The notes beneath the pieces are model-generated. The model was given only the letters and a program-made list of their open reading frames with translations, was not told the DNA's origin and did no database searches. Source: Methylobacterium planeticum (GTDB lineage Bacteria; Pseudomonadota; Alphaproteobacteria; Rhizobiales; Beijerinckiaceae). Taken from it: a DNA stretch of 52,231 nucleotides. This document shows positions 25,201-33,855 of the stretch, one piece after another; positions within the stretch are counted from its first letter, which is position 1; each line of letters begins with the position of its first letter. The translations under genes were made by a program, and so were the position numbers. The stretch lies in assembly GCF_008806345.1 (NCBI RefSeq), contig NZ_VZZJ01000034.1:1-52231 (forward strand), read 5' to 3'.

Positions 25201-25377
25201 TGGAGGTGGCCTCCGGAGGCATCCCGCCTGGGACCAACCGGGCGAACGCGATCCCGTTCACGCCGACCCGCCCCGGCTCATCCGGGGGAACGCGCGGCCG
25301 TGCGGGCTGATGCCTGGACCGCGCACGAACCGGTCGGTCGCGCGTTCCACCTCCAGACCGAACGGGAAGGAACGGAC

Positions 25378-26325
25378 ATGACAGCTCGCCACGCCCTCGC
25401 GCTCACCGCGACGTTGCTCGGTGCCACGGCGGCCTACGCCGACCCGCCGAAGGCCGCCGTGTTCGAGTTCCAGCTCGCCAATCTCGGCGCCCAGGCGCCG
25501 ACCGAGGCCGACAAGGCGCGCCTCGGCCCGCTGACCGATCTCCTGCGCCGGCAGCTGCAGGACAGCGGGCGCTATCGCCTCGTGTCGACCGAGCCCGTTC
25601 GGGAGGCGGTGGCCAGGAGCGCGGACCTGCGCAAGTGCGGGGGCTGCGCCGACGACTTCGCCCGGACGCTCGGCGCCGATGTGGCGGTCACGGGCGAGAT
25701 CCAGAAGGTCTCGAACCTGATCCTGAACATCAACGTCTACGTGAAGGACCTGACGGCGGGCACCCCGGAGCAGGCCTACAGCGTCGACATCCGCGGCGAC
25801 AACGACCTCTCGTTCGAGCACGGGGTGAAGTACCTCGTGAAGAACCGGATGCCGCCGCGCGTCGCGGACGCCGCCGCGACGACGCAGGGCGTCGGCGCGG
25901 GCGAACCCGACGCGGGCGGGATGGTCGTCCTTCCCGATCCCGCGGCGGCCGTCTACCAGCCCGGTCCGCCGAACCTGCCGAAGGGCACCGAGATCAGCAT
26001 GGTTGCGGGCGATCCCGCCAAGCCGGGGGCCTTCGTGCTGCGCGTGAAGGTCCCGGCGAACACCCTCATCGCGCCCCACACGCACGCGAAGCCGGAGACG
26101 CTGACGATCCTGTCGGGCTCGATCTTCCACCAGCACGGCGAGACGGTCGACAAGGCGGCGGGCCGGGAATTGCGGACCGGCGGCTTCGTCTACCTGCCGC
26201 AGGACATGCCGCATTCGCTCTGGACCACGGGTGAGCCGGTCGCGCTGCAGGTCAACGGCTTCGGCCCGTTCGGGCTGAACTACATCAACCCGGCCGACGA
26301 CCCGAGCCGCCAGGCCGGGCGGTAG
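25378..26325 (+). CDS. Exported DUF3280/DUF2380-like and cupin fusion protein
   Basis: A 315-residue exported protein. Residues 1-20 are a signal peptide (ALALTATLLGATAAYA). Residues 24-165 match the secreted DUF3280/DUF2380-type proteins of Hyphomicrobiales (AAVFEFQLANLG, LRRQLQDSGRYRLVSTEP, LRKCGGCADDFARTLGADV, NLILNINVYVKDL), which resemble the substrate-binding N-terminal fold of TolB-like proteins. Residues 190-310 are a cupin: LRVKVPANTLIAPHTHAKPE and FVYLPQDMPHSLWTTGEPVA, with His in both motifs for a metal. The open frame is continuous and the linker is Gly/Asp-rich, so this appears to be a real fusion. GGGAAGGAACGG precedes ATG 25378. It would act in the periplasm. The role is unknown. 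Confidence 0.8.
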   Translation: MTARHALALTATLLGATAAYADPPKAAVFEFQLANLGAQAPTEADKARLGPLTDLLRRQLQDSGRYRLVSTEPVREAVARSADLRKCGGCADDFARTLGADVAVTGEIQKVSNLILNINVYVKDLTAGTPEQAYSVDIRGDNDLSFEHGVKYLVKNRMPPRVADAAATTQGVGAGEPDAGGMVVLPDPAAAVYQPGPPNLPKGTEISMVAGDPAKPGAFVLRVKVPANTLIAPHTHAKPETLTILSGSIFHQHGETVDKAAGRELRTGGFVYLPQDMPHSLWTTGEPVALQVNGFGPFGLNYINPADDPSRQAGR

Positions 26326-26483
26326 CCCGTGGCCTCGCGGGCGTGAGCGGCGATCGTCCGCCGGGGCCAGGGCCGCAGGGAGCGAGGCGGCCCGGCGCTT
26401 CCGGCCGGGAACGTCCCCGGGCGGCCTCCGTTGGTCCGCCGAGCGGGCATCGCCGCGCCGGCGTGACCGATATCGGAGGCACC

Positions 26484-26759
26484 GTGAGACCACAGATCCG
26501 CACCCCCCTCCTCGCAGCCCTGCTCCTCGCGGGCAGCGCAGGGATCGCCCTGGCCGCCGGCGACGGCGACAAGGCCGCGGGCACCGGGAAGCCGGGCGCC
26601 CGCGGCGATGCCGGTGCGTCCACCGGCAGCATGGGAGCCGGCGGAATGACCGGCACCGGCGCCACGAAGGATGGGGCGCGCACCGGGACCGGCCCGGGCG
26701 CCCCCGGCGCCGCGCGTGCCGGCAGCCCGGCAACGCCCGCCCCCGGCACGACCCGCTGA
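26484..26759 (+). CDS. Small exported Gly/Ala/Thr-rich protein
   Basis: A 91-residue protein starting at GTG 26484, behind CGGAGGCACC. Residues 1-24 form a signal peptide (TPLLAALLLAGSAGIALA). The mature part is low-complexity Gly, Ala, Thr and Pro (for example GSMGAGGMTGTGATKDG) with no cysteine, likely disordered. A longer frame upstream lacks a signal and a ribosome-binding site. It follows the DUF3280-cupin gene by 158 bases on the same strand. Small exported proteins of this composition are common in Methylobacterium relatives and have no known function. Confidence 0.6.
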   Translation: MRPQIRTPLLAALLLAGSAGIALAAGDGDKAAGTGKPGARGDAGASTGSMGAGGMTGTGATKDGARTGTGPGAPGAARAGSPATPAPGTTR

Positions 26760-26817
26760 GCGACGGGCAGGCTCGCAGGCGCCGGCGCGCCCGGGCCTGC
26801 CCGGGGCGCGCCTCAGC

Positions 26818-27810
26818 TCATTGCGAGCGGCGCCCGAACGAGACCGCGTAGGCCTGCACCCGGGCGTCGATCAGGGGATCGTCCGAGACCTCGATCCCGT
26901 CCGTGAGCGCGTTCGGCATGAAGAGCAGCGCCTTCTCGGCCTCGGCGCTGTCCGGCACGGCCCTGCTCACCGTCAGGGTACCGAGATCGACGGTCTTCCG
27001 GTCGTCCGGCCAGGGCTTCGTCGCGTCGTTCGTGGGGTCGCCCGGCTCGGCGAGCTGCGCCAGGACCCGGAAGCTCGCGGGCTCCTTCGCGAGGCGCGGG
27101 CCGATCTCCTCCATCAGGAAGTTCGGCCCGCGCTTGGCCGCCTCCTCGGCCGGCAGGATGTCCTCGCCCTGCACCGGCACGAAGCGGTACCGGAACGCCT
27201 GCCGCTTGCCGTCCTTGTCGACGAAGACGAAGGCGTTCACCCCGTTATAGGTCTGGCGGGCGAAGCTCGAGGGCGGCTTGGCGGTCTTGCCGGCCGTGGC
27301 GGCGGCCGGGTGGGCGGCGGCGAACCTGTCGAGCGCCGTCGGGTGCGCCGCGTCCGGACCGCTCTCGGAGGCCGCTCTGAGGAGGTCGCGGAACTCCTCG
27401 CCGGTGGCGGCGGGGAAGAACTTGAGGGCGTTGACGACGACATCCATCTCCGAGCCGTCGCCGAGCTTGAACTTCATCGCCATGCCGTGCGGGTTGGCGT
27501 TGGCCGCGCCGTCCGGGATGGTGGGCACGCCGGTCGCGTCCGAGAAGCGGACCGTCACGGGCACGGCCGGCCCCTGGAACAGGGAGGCCTTGCTGATCTT
27601 GGCCGCCTCGGGCGAGGGCGTGAAGCTGCCCTCGGCCACCACGCCCTTGGCGTGGTTGGCCCGGAAGCCCGCGTGCTTGCCGAAGAGCTTGTTCATGACG
27701 TCGATCGTCTGCTCGGCCGTCGAGGGCTCCTCGGCGAAGGCCGGCATCCCCGTCGTGAGCGCGAGGGCGACGCTCATCATGAAGGCGCGCCCGACTCGTG
27801 AATGAAGCAT
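26818..27810 (-). CDS. Periplasmic SrpA-like catalase-family peroxidase
   Basis: A 330-residue haem protein of the small catalase class (SrpA-like catalase-family peroxidase), which would remove peroxide in the periplasm. Residues 1-26 are a signal peptide (FMMSVALALTTGMPAFA). RANHAKGVVAEGSFTPSPEA carries the distal His, VTVRFSDATGVPTIPDG is the catalase core strand, MDVVVNALKFFPA holds the distal Asn, and DARVQAYAVSFG near the end supplies the proximal Tyr. It is much shorter than monofunctional catalases (about 480 or more), as usual for this group. I start at ATG 27810 with GAGAGGATTC upstream; the frame continues upstream into non-coding sequence. It stands alone, converging on the small exported protein gene at 26484. 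Confidence 0.9.
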   Translation of the reverse strand: MLHSRVGRAFMMSVALALTTGMPAFAEEPSTAEQTIDVMNKLFGKHAGFRANHAKGVVAEGSFTPSPEAAKISKASLFQGPAVPVTVRFSDATGVPTIPDGAANANPHGMAMKFKLGDGSEMDVVVNALKFFPAATGEEFRDLLRAASESGPDAAHPTALDRFAAAHPAAATAGKTAKPPSSFARQTYNGVNAFVFVDKDGKRQAFRYRFVPVQGEDILPAEEAAKRGPNFLMEEIGPRLAKEPASFRVLAQLAEPGDPTNDATKPWPDDRKTVDLGTLTVSRAVPDSAEAEKALLFMPNALTDGIEVSDDPLIDARVQAYAVSFGRRSQ

Positions 27811-28159
27811 CAGAATCCTCTCGGTGGTGTCGACGCTCGGTTGCAAGGCCTCGGGGCGCCGCAGCGTCCCGCCGGCCAACGGGACGTCCGCCCGGTCCCG
27901 GACCATACCCCGCACCACCGGAAATCCCAGACCGGAATGCCCGCGCTTCCGGTAACGGGTGGCCGGCCCGAACTCAATCCGGCCGGCCGGGGGCGCCGGA
28001 GCCCCGCGCCCACCAGACGGGGGCCGATCGACGGCCGGGCGCTCAGCCCCGCGGGACGTCGACGGAGCCGATCGCCGTCATCACGAGACCGCAGACGAAT
28101 GCGCCGATCATGCCGGAGGGAAACACCCTCAACGCCACGCCGCCGGCGTCCCTGCGCAA
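27811..28159. other. Gap upstream of the catalase gene
   Basis: This 349-base stretch holds the promoter of the minus-strand catalase-like gene. No other gene, repeat or clear operator is evident; open frames here lack family signal. Confidence 0.4.
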
Positions 28160-28429
28160 TCAGCAGCGATTGCCGCCCGCGGTCTGGCCGTACTGCTTGA
28201 CCGGGAAGTTCTGCTGGTTCGCATTGCCCTCGGCGGCGGAACTCATCGGGCAAGTCGCGGGGTTGCGACCGTAGGTCCCGGTGAAGGGCGCTTCGAACGA
28301 GCCAGTGGTTTCGACGTCGTAGGGCGCAAAGCCGGTCCAGACGGAAGATCGAGGGGCGGCCATAGCAGACGAGATCGAGGCCATGCCAAGGACGAGAGCG
28401 GCGGCGACGGCGGTGATACGGGTCTTCAT
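28160..28429 (-). CDS. Small exported protein
   Basis: An 89-residue protein with a signal peptide, TRITAVAAALVLGMASISS, cleaved around SAMAA. The mature domain is Ser/Thr/Gly/Asn-rich and contains two cysteines (PATCPMSS and the final GGNRC) that could form a disulfide. GAGGAGACTG precedes ATG 28429. No family recognised. The coding sequence is less G+C-biased than its neighbours. Confidence 0.7.
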   Translation of the reverse strand: MKTRITAVAAALVLGMASISSAMAAPRSSVWTGFAPYDVETTGSFEAPFTGTYGRNPATCPMSSAAEGNANQQNFPVKQYGQTAGGNRC

Positions 28430-28997
28430 GGTCTTTCAGTCTCCTCAAGACGGCGGTCCGGGGGATCCGGTGCCTGCTAAATCTTGTGTGATACTGATAT
28501 AGGGTGCTGATCACCGACGCGACGTGCCGGCTCGCACGCCGTGTCCAGGATTATAGACTGTCGAGAATCGGATGATCTCGATCCGCGACACGCCGGGCAG
28601 CGCGTGCCTGCCAGAGGCCCCGACCCCGTTCGGATCCCCGTCCTGCCGCGTCCGGTCGAGGGCGGGCAATCCTGGCTTCCGGGCCCGTCCGGATGCCGGC
28701 CGCGGGATCGTCGGTGCTGATCGGGCGGAACGCTCGTCGCCGCGGCCATGATCCGGCCCGAACCGGAAGGCTCTCGCGCCCCTCCGGACGTCCGGGTCGC
28801 CACCGGGAGGGCGTCGACGCTGCGGTCGCCGGCGCCCTTCGTCGAAACCGGAGCGGCACCCTCCGCACGAGCGCGTCCCGGCGGAGGCCGGACCGCGACA
28901 GGGTCCCGTCGGAGGCCCGGCCGCAGGGATCCGCGGAACCGGGACCGCCGTCGCGGCTGTTGAGGTTGCGAGGGCCGGCGGATCAGGGAGCGGCAGG
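28430..28997. other. Gap between small genes
   Basis: No supported gene in 568 bases. The first 80 bases (28480-28520) are more A+T-rich and likely contain the promoter for the exported protein gene at 28160. The remainder is G+C-rich with open frames in every direction, none with family signal. Confidence 0.4.
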
Positions 28998-29249
28998 GTG
29001 GCGCAGGACGAGCGTGAGCGCGGGGCGGCGGATGGCCGGGCCTGCGTGGCGGAGATCGCGGCGAGCGGGCAGGCCGCGATCCTCGAGGAAGGGCGCGCCG
29101 ATGTCGTCTTCGGCGAGACGCTCGTCAAAGCCCTGGCCCGGTCCGTCGCGACCTTCGACGGGCGGGGGTCGAGCGAGGCCGCCGAGCGCTACGCCGAAGG
29201 GTTCCTGCAGGGCGCGAACGCGGCCGTGACGGCCCTGCGGGCCAAGTAG
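28998..29249 (+). CDS. Small hypothetical protein
   Basis: An 83-residue helical protein starting at GTG 28998, with GGGAGCGGCAGG upstream. It has no signal or membrane segment. Segments such as DVVFGETLVKALARSVATFD and ERYAEGFLQGANAAVTALRA look like a helical pair. Its final codons are duplicated exactly beyond the stop as a 21-bp repeat. No family recognised. Confidence 0.5.
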   Translation: MAQDERERGAADGRACVAEIAASGQAAILEEGRADVVFGETLVKALARSVATFDGRGSSEAAERYAEGFLQGANAAVTALRAK

Positions 29250-29270
29250 ACGGCCCTGCGGGCCAAGTGG
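29229..29270 (+). repeat. 21-bp tandem duplication over a stop codon
   Basis: ACGGCCCTGCGGGCCAAGT plus AG or GG occurs twice in direct succession. The first copy carries the stop codon of the preceding gene (TAG); in the second copy this codon is TGG. Duplication by slippage followed by a single-base change explains it. Confidence 0.8.
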
Positions 29271-29394
29271 ACGGCCCGGGCCGCTGGCCGCGGCGCGTTC
29301 CGACGGATTCCCGAGACGAGGCGCGCGGCGGCCGGCACCTGGCTGGCACTCGCGGCACCGAGCCCGCCCGCGCGCGGACGGGGCGGACGGGCGC

Positions 29395-30342
29395 TCAGGG
29401 CCCGCTGCCCCGGGGGGCGGTCGCGGCCGGCGCCGCGCGCCAGAACCCGAGCAGGTCGAACCGCGGCGCCTCGCCCCCCGCCTCGACCGCGACGGTCGCG
29501 GTGCGGCCGGAGACCAGCCGGACGCCCGCCGGGGCGGGATCGAGGGCGATCCGGACGGGCACCCGCTGGGCGAGCCGGACCCAGGCGAAGGTCGGGTTGA
29601 CGCTGGCGAGGAGGTTGGAGCCGGCCGTGCGCTCGCGGTCCTCGATGCCGCCCGCGAAGCTCTCGACCCGGCCCGTCAGGGTGGCCGTCTCGCCCATCAG
29701 CCGGACGCTGGCCCTGTCGCCGACATGGATGCGCGGCAGCTTCGTCTCCTCGAAGTAGCCCTCGACCCGGAGCGTGTCGCTGTCGATGAGCGCCATCACG
29801 CCGCGGCCGGTGGTGACGTAGGTGCCGGGCCGAAGCTCCATGTTGGTGATGCGCCCGTTGACCGAGGCCTTCACGGCGGAGCGCTCGAGGTTGAGCCGGG
29901 CGAGGTCCCGGTCGGCCGTCGCCTGGTCGTAGGCCGCCTTGGCCTCGAGGTCGGTCGCCCGGGCGAGCTCCACCTTCTGCTGCGACACGGCGGCGTCGCT
30001 GAGCTTGCTGTAGCGGACGTAATCGGCGGCGGCCTGCTCGGCGCTCGCCTTCTTGCCCTCTACCATCGCCTCGGCCTGGCGCAGCGCCAGGGTGAAGCGC
30101 TCCGGGTCGATCCGGAACAGCACGTCGCCCCGCTTCACCACCCGGTTGTCCTCGACGAGGACCTGGGTGACGAGCCCCGAGACGTCCGGCGCCACCGCCA
30201 CCACGTCCGCGCGCACCCGCCCGTCCCGGGTCCAGGGGGCGTTCATGTAGTAGTCCCAGAGCGCCAGCCCGACGACGATGGCGAGGGCCACCATCGCCAG
30301 GGTGAGGGCGAGGCGAAGCGAGAGGGCGAGAAGCCGCGTCAT
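29395..30342 (-). CDS. HlyD-family efflux periplasmic adaptor (AaeA-like)
   Basis: A 315-residue membrane-fusion protein. A single N-terminal transmembrane helix (LALTLAMVALAIVVGLALWD) anchors it in the inner membrane. The first lipoyl half follows (VAPDVSGLVTQVLVEDNRVV, then GDVLFRIDP), then the coiled-coil hairpin (about residues 85-150), the second lipoyl half (VKASVNGRITNMELRPGTYV) and a beta-barrel domain. It would link the FUSC pump and an outer-membrane channel to export small aromatic or similar acids. It is the last gene of a MarR-FUSC-DUF1656-HlyD unit, the layout of aaeXAB systems. Confidence 0.88.
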   Translation of the reverse strand: MTRLLALSLRLALTLAMVALAIVVGLALWDYYMNAPWTRDGRVRADVVAVAPDVSGLVTQVLVEDNRVVKRGDVLFRIDPERFTLALRQAEAMVEGKKASAEQAAADYVRYSKLSDAAVSQQKVELARATDLEAKAAYDQATADRDLARLNLERSAVKASVNGRITNMELRPGTYVTTGRGVMALIDSDTLRVEGYFEETKLPRIHVGDRASVRLMGETATLTGRVESFAGGIEDRERTAGSNLLASVNPTFAWVRLAQRVPVRIALDPAPAGVRLVSGRTATVAVEAGGEAPRFDLLGFWRAAPAATAPRGSGP

Positions 30343-30466
30343 GGGGTGGGCCCGGGGATCAGGACGGCGATGCGGCAGGGCACGGGACGCCGCGCGATGC
30401 CGGGGCGGGGAACGGGGATCGTCCGAGCCCGGACACGGGCGCGGAGCGGGAGGCGGTGCGGGAGGC

Positions 30467-30676
30467 TCATGAGGCGAACGGCACCGCGACCGAGACGACG
30501 ATGCCGAGGAGGACCACGTAGAGGGCGAGGTCGAAGAGCGGCCGATGCCAGACCAGGCGATAGAACCCGGCCCGGGCGAGGATCCGCCGCAGCGGCACGC
30601 TGACCGCGAAGGCGATGAGCATCCAGGCCGCGAGGCCCGGGATGAAGACCCCGTAGAGGTCGAGCTCGCCCGTCAT
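30467..30676 (-). CDS. DUF1656 (AaeX-like) small membrane protein
   Basis: A 69-residue protein with two transmembrane helices: VFIPGLAAWMLIAFAVSVPL and LFDLALYVVLLGIVVSVAVP. It starts GELDLYGVFIPGLAAWM, the DUF1656/AaeX signature. It lies between the FUSC pump gene (11 bases before it) and the HlyD-type gene, as in aaeXAB operons. AaeX-like proteins are small partners of AaeAB-type exporters with no established mechanism. Confidence 0.88.
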   Translation of the reverse strand: MTGELDLYGVFIPGLAAWMLIAFAVSVPLRRILARAGFYRLVWHRPLFDLALYVVLLGIVVSVAVPFAS

Positions 30677-30686
30677 CGCAGGCTCA

Positions 30687-32729
30687 TCATGCTGCGAGAC
30701 CCGGTTGCGTGCGCGCCGGCGGCCCCGCGCGGTACGGGGGTGCCTCCGGGAACAGGCCGCGGCGGATCCCCACGAGGCCCATGAGCGCGGCGCGGCCGGC
30801 GGCCTGCCGGGCGTCGGCGGAGACCGCCTCGAGCGCCTCGTCGATGATCGCCAGAAGGTCGGCCGGGGGGGATGCGGCCGCGCGCCGGAAGTGGCGCGAC
30901 AGGGCCGCGAGCAGGCGCTCGACCGCCGCCCGCGCCGGCGCCGGGAGCTGCCGGCGGTCGCGCCGGAGCTCGACCAGGTTGATGCCGACCCGGACCTCGG
31001 CGAGGAGGTCGGCGGTCCATTCCGCGTCGTCCGGCGGCAGGGCGGCGAGGCGCGGCGCGATCAGGCCGACGCGGTCGAGCATGAGCGCGGCGAGTTCGAG
31101 GCCGTTCTGGGCGCCGCGCCGCTCCGCGGCCCGGGCGAGGCTGCGGCGGTTGACGACCCGCAGGCGCCGCGCCGTCCAGGCGGCCCCGACGGAGCGCACG
31201 AGGCGCGTGACCAGCGCCGCCGACCACATCCCCAGGATGACGGCGACGGAGGAATTGGTGAAGGCCGCGAAGTCGGCGCTGAAGCTGCTCTGGAGCGCGA
31301 TCATGGTCGAGCCGTTGACCGCCGCGCCCATCGCCATGGGGGCCGTCCGCGGCTGCGTCATGAACAGCCCGCAGAGCAGCAGGCCCGGCGCCAGGGCGAG
31401 GGCCAGCATCTCGAAGGAGGTGGCGAGCGGCAGGACCGCGAACAGGTAGGTGCCCGCGCCGAGGGCGCCGACGATGGCCGAGTTGGCGAAGCCGACGATG
31501 GAGGGCGCGGGGTCGTCCTGCGCGGCGAAGAAGCAGCACCCGACCGCCGCCATCATCGGGGCGCCGGCCCCATCGGGCCAGCCGGTCGCGATCCAGATCG
31601 CGCTCGCGAGGCAGACGGAGAGGAAGACGCCGACGCCGGACAGCAGGGCCATGCCGTGATCGCGGTGGCGGATCGTGCGCGCCTCGGCCGTGTACCGGAA
31701 CGCCAGGGCCTCGGTGACCGGGGTGCCGTCCACGATGTGGCGCTGCAGGAGACGGGCGTCCTGGCGCAGGTCGATGAAGTCGAGGAGGCGCGCCAGGAGG
31801 CTCGCCCGCACCATTGCCTCCCAGGAGGGCCGCTCGTCGAGGCTCGGGGCGATCGCCTCCGCGGCCGCCCGCAGGCGCGCGGCCTCGGCCGGGTCGGTGG
31901 TTCCGGAGGCGAGCCAGCCGGCCATGTCGTCGAGGAGGCCGCGCAGGCGCTGCGGCAGCGCGCCGGCCCGCTCCAGGGTCTCGATGCGGTCGGCGATCGC
32001 CGAGACGATGGGCAGGAACATCAGCATGTGCTGGCGCAGCGTCGCCAGGGCGGCGGCCGACCGCTCCGCCCCGGTCATGTCGTAGCGCAGCGGCGTCACC
32101 AGGGCGTCGAAGGCCACGGCGTCCGAGGCGAGCCGCAGGCGCTTGGCCTGCGTGTCCCTCGCCGGGCGGGCGCGGCCGAGGACGTCGACGACCCAGCCCC
32201 GGGCGTCGCGCAGCCAGAGGTCGAGCCGGCCTGCGATCACGGGGGCCACCGATTGCGGCAGCACCACCGAGGACATCAGGCTGGCACAGAGGATCCCGAG
32301 GGTGATCTCCTCGGCCCTGGCCACCGCGGCGTCGAAGATCGCCCCGGGGTCGCCGACCGCCGGGAAGCCGATCAGGGCGGCCGTGTAGCCGCCGAGCATC
32401 ATCAGGTAGCTGCGCGGGGTGCGGTCGAGCAGGGAGAAGGACAGGCAGACCGCGACCCAGAGCGCGATGGCCAGGGTCAGGAGCTCGGGCGCGTCGACGA
32501 GGTTCGGCACCAGGATGACGGTGACGACGGCGCCGATCACCGTGCCGCAGACCCGGTAGACGGCCTTCGAGCGGGTGGCGCCGGCCAGCACCTGGCTGGT
32601 GATGTAGACCGTGCCGACGGCCCAGTAGGGCTTGGGCAGGTCGATCCAGAGCGCCAGGAACAGGGCCAGCATCGCCGCCCCGAAGGTCTTGATCGAGAAG
32701 GCCCAGTCGCGCCAGCCCGGAAGACTCAT
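30687..32729 (-). CDS. FUSC-family efflux transporter (AaeB-like)
   Basis: A 680-residue inner-membrane transporter of the FUSC/AaeB type, predicted to export aromatic acids or related compounds with the HlyD-type adaptor. There are two membrane blocks of about six helices (residues 10-180, for example TFGAAMLALFLALWIDLPKP, and about 350-500, for example LLSGVGVFLSVCLASAIWIA). A cytoplasmic region separates them and a C-terminal cytoplasmic domain of about 170 residues ends in arginine-rich helices. WAVGTVYITSQVLAGATRSK is the conserved first-block motif. I start at ATG 32729, which overlaps the MarR stop; a longer frame runs on upstream inside the MarR gene in another register. Confidence 0.9.
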   Translation of the reverse strand: MSLPGWRDWAFSIKTFGAAMLALFLALWIDLPKPYWAVGTVYITSQVLAGATRSKAVYRVCGTVIGAVVTVILVPNLVDAPELLTLAIALWVAVCLSFSLLDRTPRSYLMMLGGYTAALIGFPAVGDPGAIFDAAVARAEEITLGILCASLMSSVVLPQSVAPVIAGRLDLWLRDARGWVVDVLGRARPARDTQAKRLRLASDAVAFDALVTPLRYDMTGAERSAAALATLRQHMLMFLPIVSAIADRIETLERAGALPQRLRGLLDDMAGWLASGTTDPAEAARLRAAAEAIAPSLDERPSWEAMVRASLLARLLDFIDLRQDARLLQRHIVDGTPVTEALAFRYTAEARTIRHRDHGMALLSGVGVFLSVCLASAIWIATGWPDGAGAPMMAAVGCCFFAAQDDPAPSIVGFANSAIVGALGAGTYLFAVLPLATSFEMLALALAPGLLLCGLFMTQPRTAPMAMGAAVNGSTMIALQSSFSADFAAFTNSSVAVILGMWSAALVTRLVRSVGAAWTARRLRVVNRRSLARAAERRGAQNGLELAALMLDRVGLIAPRLAALPPDDAEWTADLLAEVRVGINLVELRRDRRQLPAPARAAVERLLAALSRHFRRAAASPPADLLAIIDEALEAVSADARQAAGRAALMGLVGIRRGLFPEAPPYRAGPPARTQPGLAA

Positions 32730-33220
32730 TCCGCCGCCTCCCCGGCGACCCCGGCCCCGGCCGCCTCGGCGCCGGGGTGCGCGCGGACATGGTCCTGCAC
32801 GGCCTGGAACACCCGCAGGCCGGCCTCCAGGTCCGCGGCGCCCACCGTCGCGAACACCGCGTCCCGCAACCGGTCGAGATCGGCCTCGATCCCCGCCACG
32901 ACGGCCTGCCCGGCCGGCGTGAGGCTGAGCACCTTGGCGCGCCGGTCGGTCGCATCCTCCCTGCGCTGGACGAGCCCCGCCGCGCAGAGCTGGTCGAGCA
33001 GGCGCACCAGAGACGGGCCCTCGATGCCCACCGCCTCGGCCAGGGCGTTCTGGCGCGGCGCCCCCCCCAGGCGGCCGATCAGCACCAGCGGCAGCGCCCG
33101 CGCCTCCGAGATGCCGTGCGCCTCCGCGGCGGCGTCGGCCAGGCGCCGCCACTGGCGCCCGGCCAGCAACAGGGTGTGGGTGTAGGCCTGCCGGAGCGGG
33201 CGCAGATCCTTCGCGGCCAC
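32726..33220 (-). CDS. MarR-family transcriptional regulator
   Basis: A 164-residue winged helix regulator. The recognition region is LAEAVGIEGPSLVRLLDQL and the wing is VQRREDATDRRAKVLSLTPA, both typical of MarR. The start is GTG 33220 with GGGGAGG upstream. Its stop overlaps the FUSC gene's ATG by four bases, so it is the first gene of the efflux operon and probably represses it until a small aromatic ligand binds. The C-terminal tail is Ala/Gly/Glu-rich. Confidence 0.9.
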   Translation of the reverse strand: MAAKDLRPLRQAYTHTLLLAGRQWRRLADAAAEAHGISEARALPLVLIGRLGGAPRQNALAEAVGIEGPSLVRLLDQLCAAGLVQRREDATDRRAKVLSLTPAGQAVVAGIEADLDRLRDAVFATVGAADLEAGLRVFQAVQDHVRAHPGAEAAGAGVAGEAAE

Positions 33221-33313
33221 CGCATGCCTCCCCGCGTCGAGACTGACGGAGCACCGACCGGGGGTCGGGCCAGAACGTTAGGATACTATCTATTAGTGTG
33301 TGATCGGACAAGG

Positions 33314-33405
33314 GCAGGCCGCGGATCCCCGCGGGGGCAGGCCGCGGATCCCCGCGGGGGCAGGCCGCGGATCCCCGCGGGGGCAGGCCGCGGATCCCCG
33401 CGGGG
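33314..33405 (+). repeat. 23-bp tandem repeat, four copies
   Basis: Four near-perfect units of 23 bases, each containing GCAGGCCGCGGATCCCCGCG, follow one another. Each unit contains the dyad CCGCGGATCCCCGCGG, so single strands could fold into hairpins. It lies just upstream of the MarR gene start. Confidence 0.9.
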
Positions 33406-33455
33406 CGGGCCGCGCCGGGGCTGGCGGCGACGGAGGCCTCGCCGCAATCCGGCGC

Positions 33456-33497
33456 GATCAGTCCGGCACGATCAGTCCGGCACGATCAGTCCGGCCT
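33456..33497 (+). repeat. 14-bp tandem repeat, three copies
   Basis: GATCAGTCCGGCAC occurs three times in direct order, the last copy with a changed end. It overlaps the 3' end of the receiver remnant on the minus strand. Confidence 0.8.
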
Positions 33498-33722
33498 GGG
33501 CTGCGCCGTGTCCGCGACCTTGCGCAGGATGCCGGAGAGCTGCTCGGCCGAGCAGGGCTCGTGCAGCAGCGCGAAGCCGTGGTCGTCCTCGCGGGCCAGC
33601 ACGTGGCTGCATCCCGAGGCGAGGACCACCGGCAGGTCCGGCAAGCGGCTCCGGAGCCGCTTCGCCGGCGCGGCCCCGCCCATGCCCGGCATGACCGCGT
33701 CGAAGATCTGGGCGATCACGTC
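33486..33722 (-). pseudogene. C-terminal receiver remnant of a hybrid histidine kinase
   Basis: The minus-strand frame encodes FDAVMPGMGGAAPAKRLRSR, LPDLPVVLASGCSHVLARED and HGFALLHEPCSAEQLSGILR, the last two-thirds of the receiver that ends many Methylobacterium-type hybrid kinases. The phosphoacceptor Asp is retained, but the conserved KPYS-like motif reads EPCS, losing the lysine. Upstream of residue D-V-I-A-Q the reading frame becomes unrelated low-complexity sequence, with no kinase core. It is a decayed fragment bordered by tandem repeats. Confidence 0.6.
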
Positions 33723-33855
33723 CGGGGCGGGCCCGCGCCCGGGATCGGCTGCGTCCTGACCCGTACCCGAGGGCGGGGCGCACCGTTCCCCGCCTTGTCT
33801 CCGGCCGCGCCCGGTCCCACCTGCGGGGGCAGGACAGGCTCCGACAAGGATGGGC

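Larger units (their letters stand above)
24638..25377. other. Long gap with two orphan terminator-like hairpins
   Basis: No supported gene in 740 bases. It includes a near-duplicate CGCGCCCGTGGTTT around 24657-24686 and two minus-strand hairpins (24906-24935 and 25174-25200) with no gene directly before either. The end of the stretch carries AAGGAACGG just before the DUF3280-cupin gene. Confidence 0.45.

Noticed and set aside
30673..33185. Long open frames on both strands over the efflux operon
   Set aside because: They are antisense or out-of-frame shadows of the FUSC and MarR genes; the FUSC frame alone has membrane helices and family motifs.
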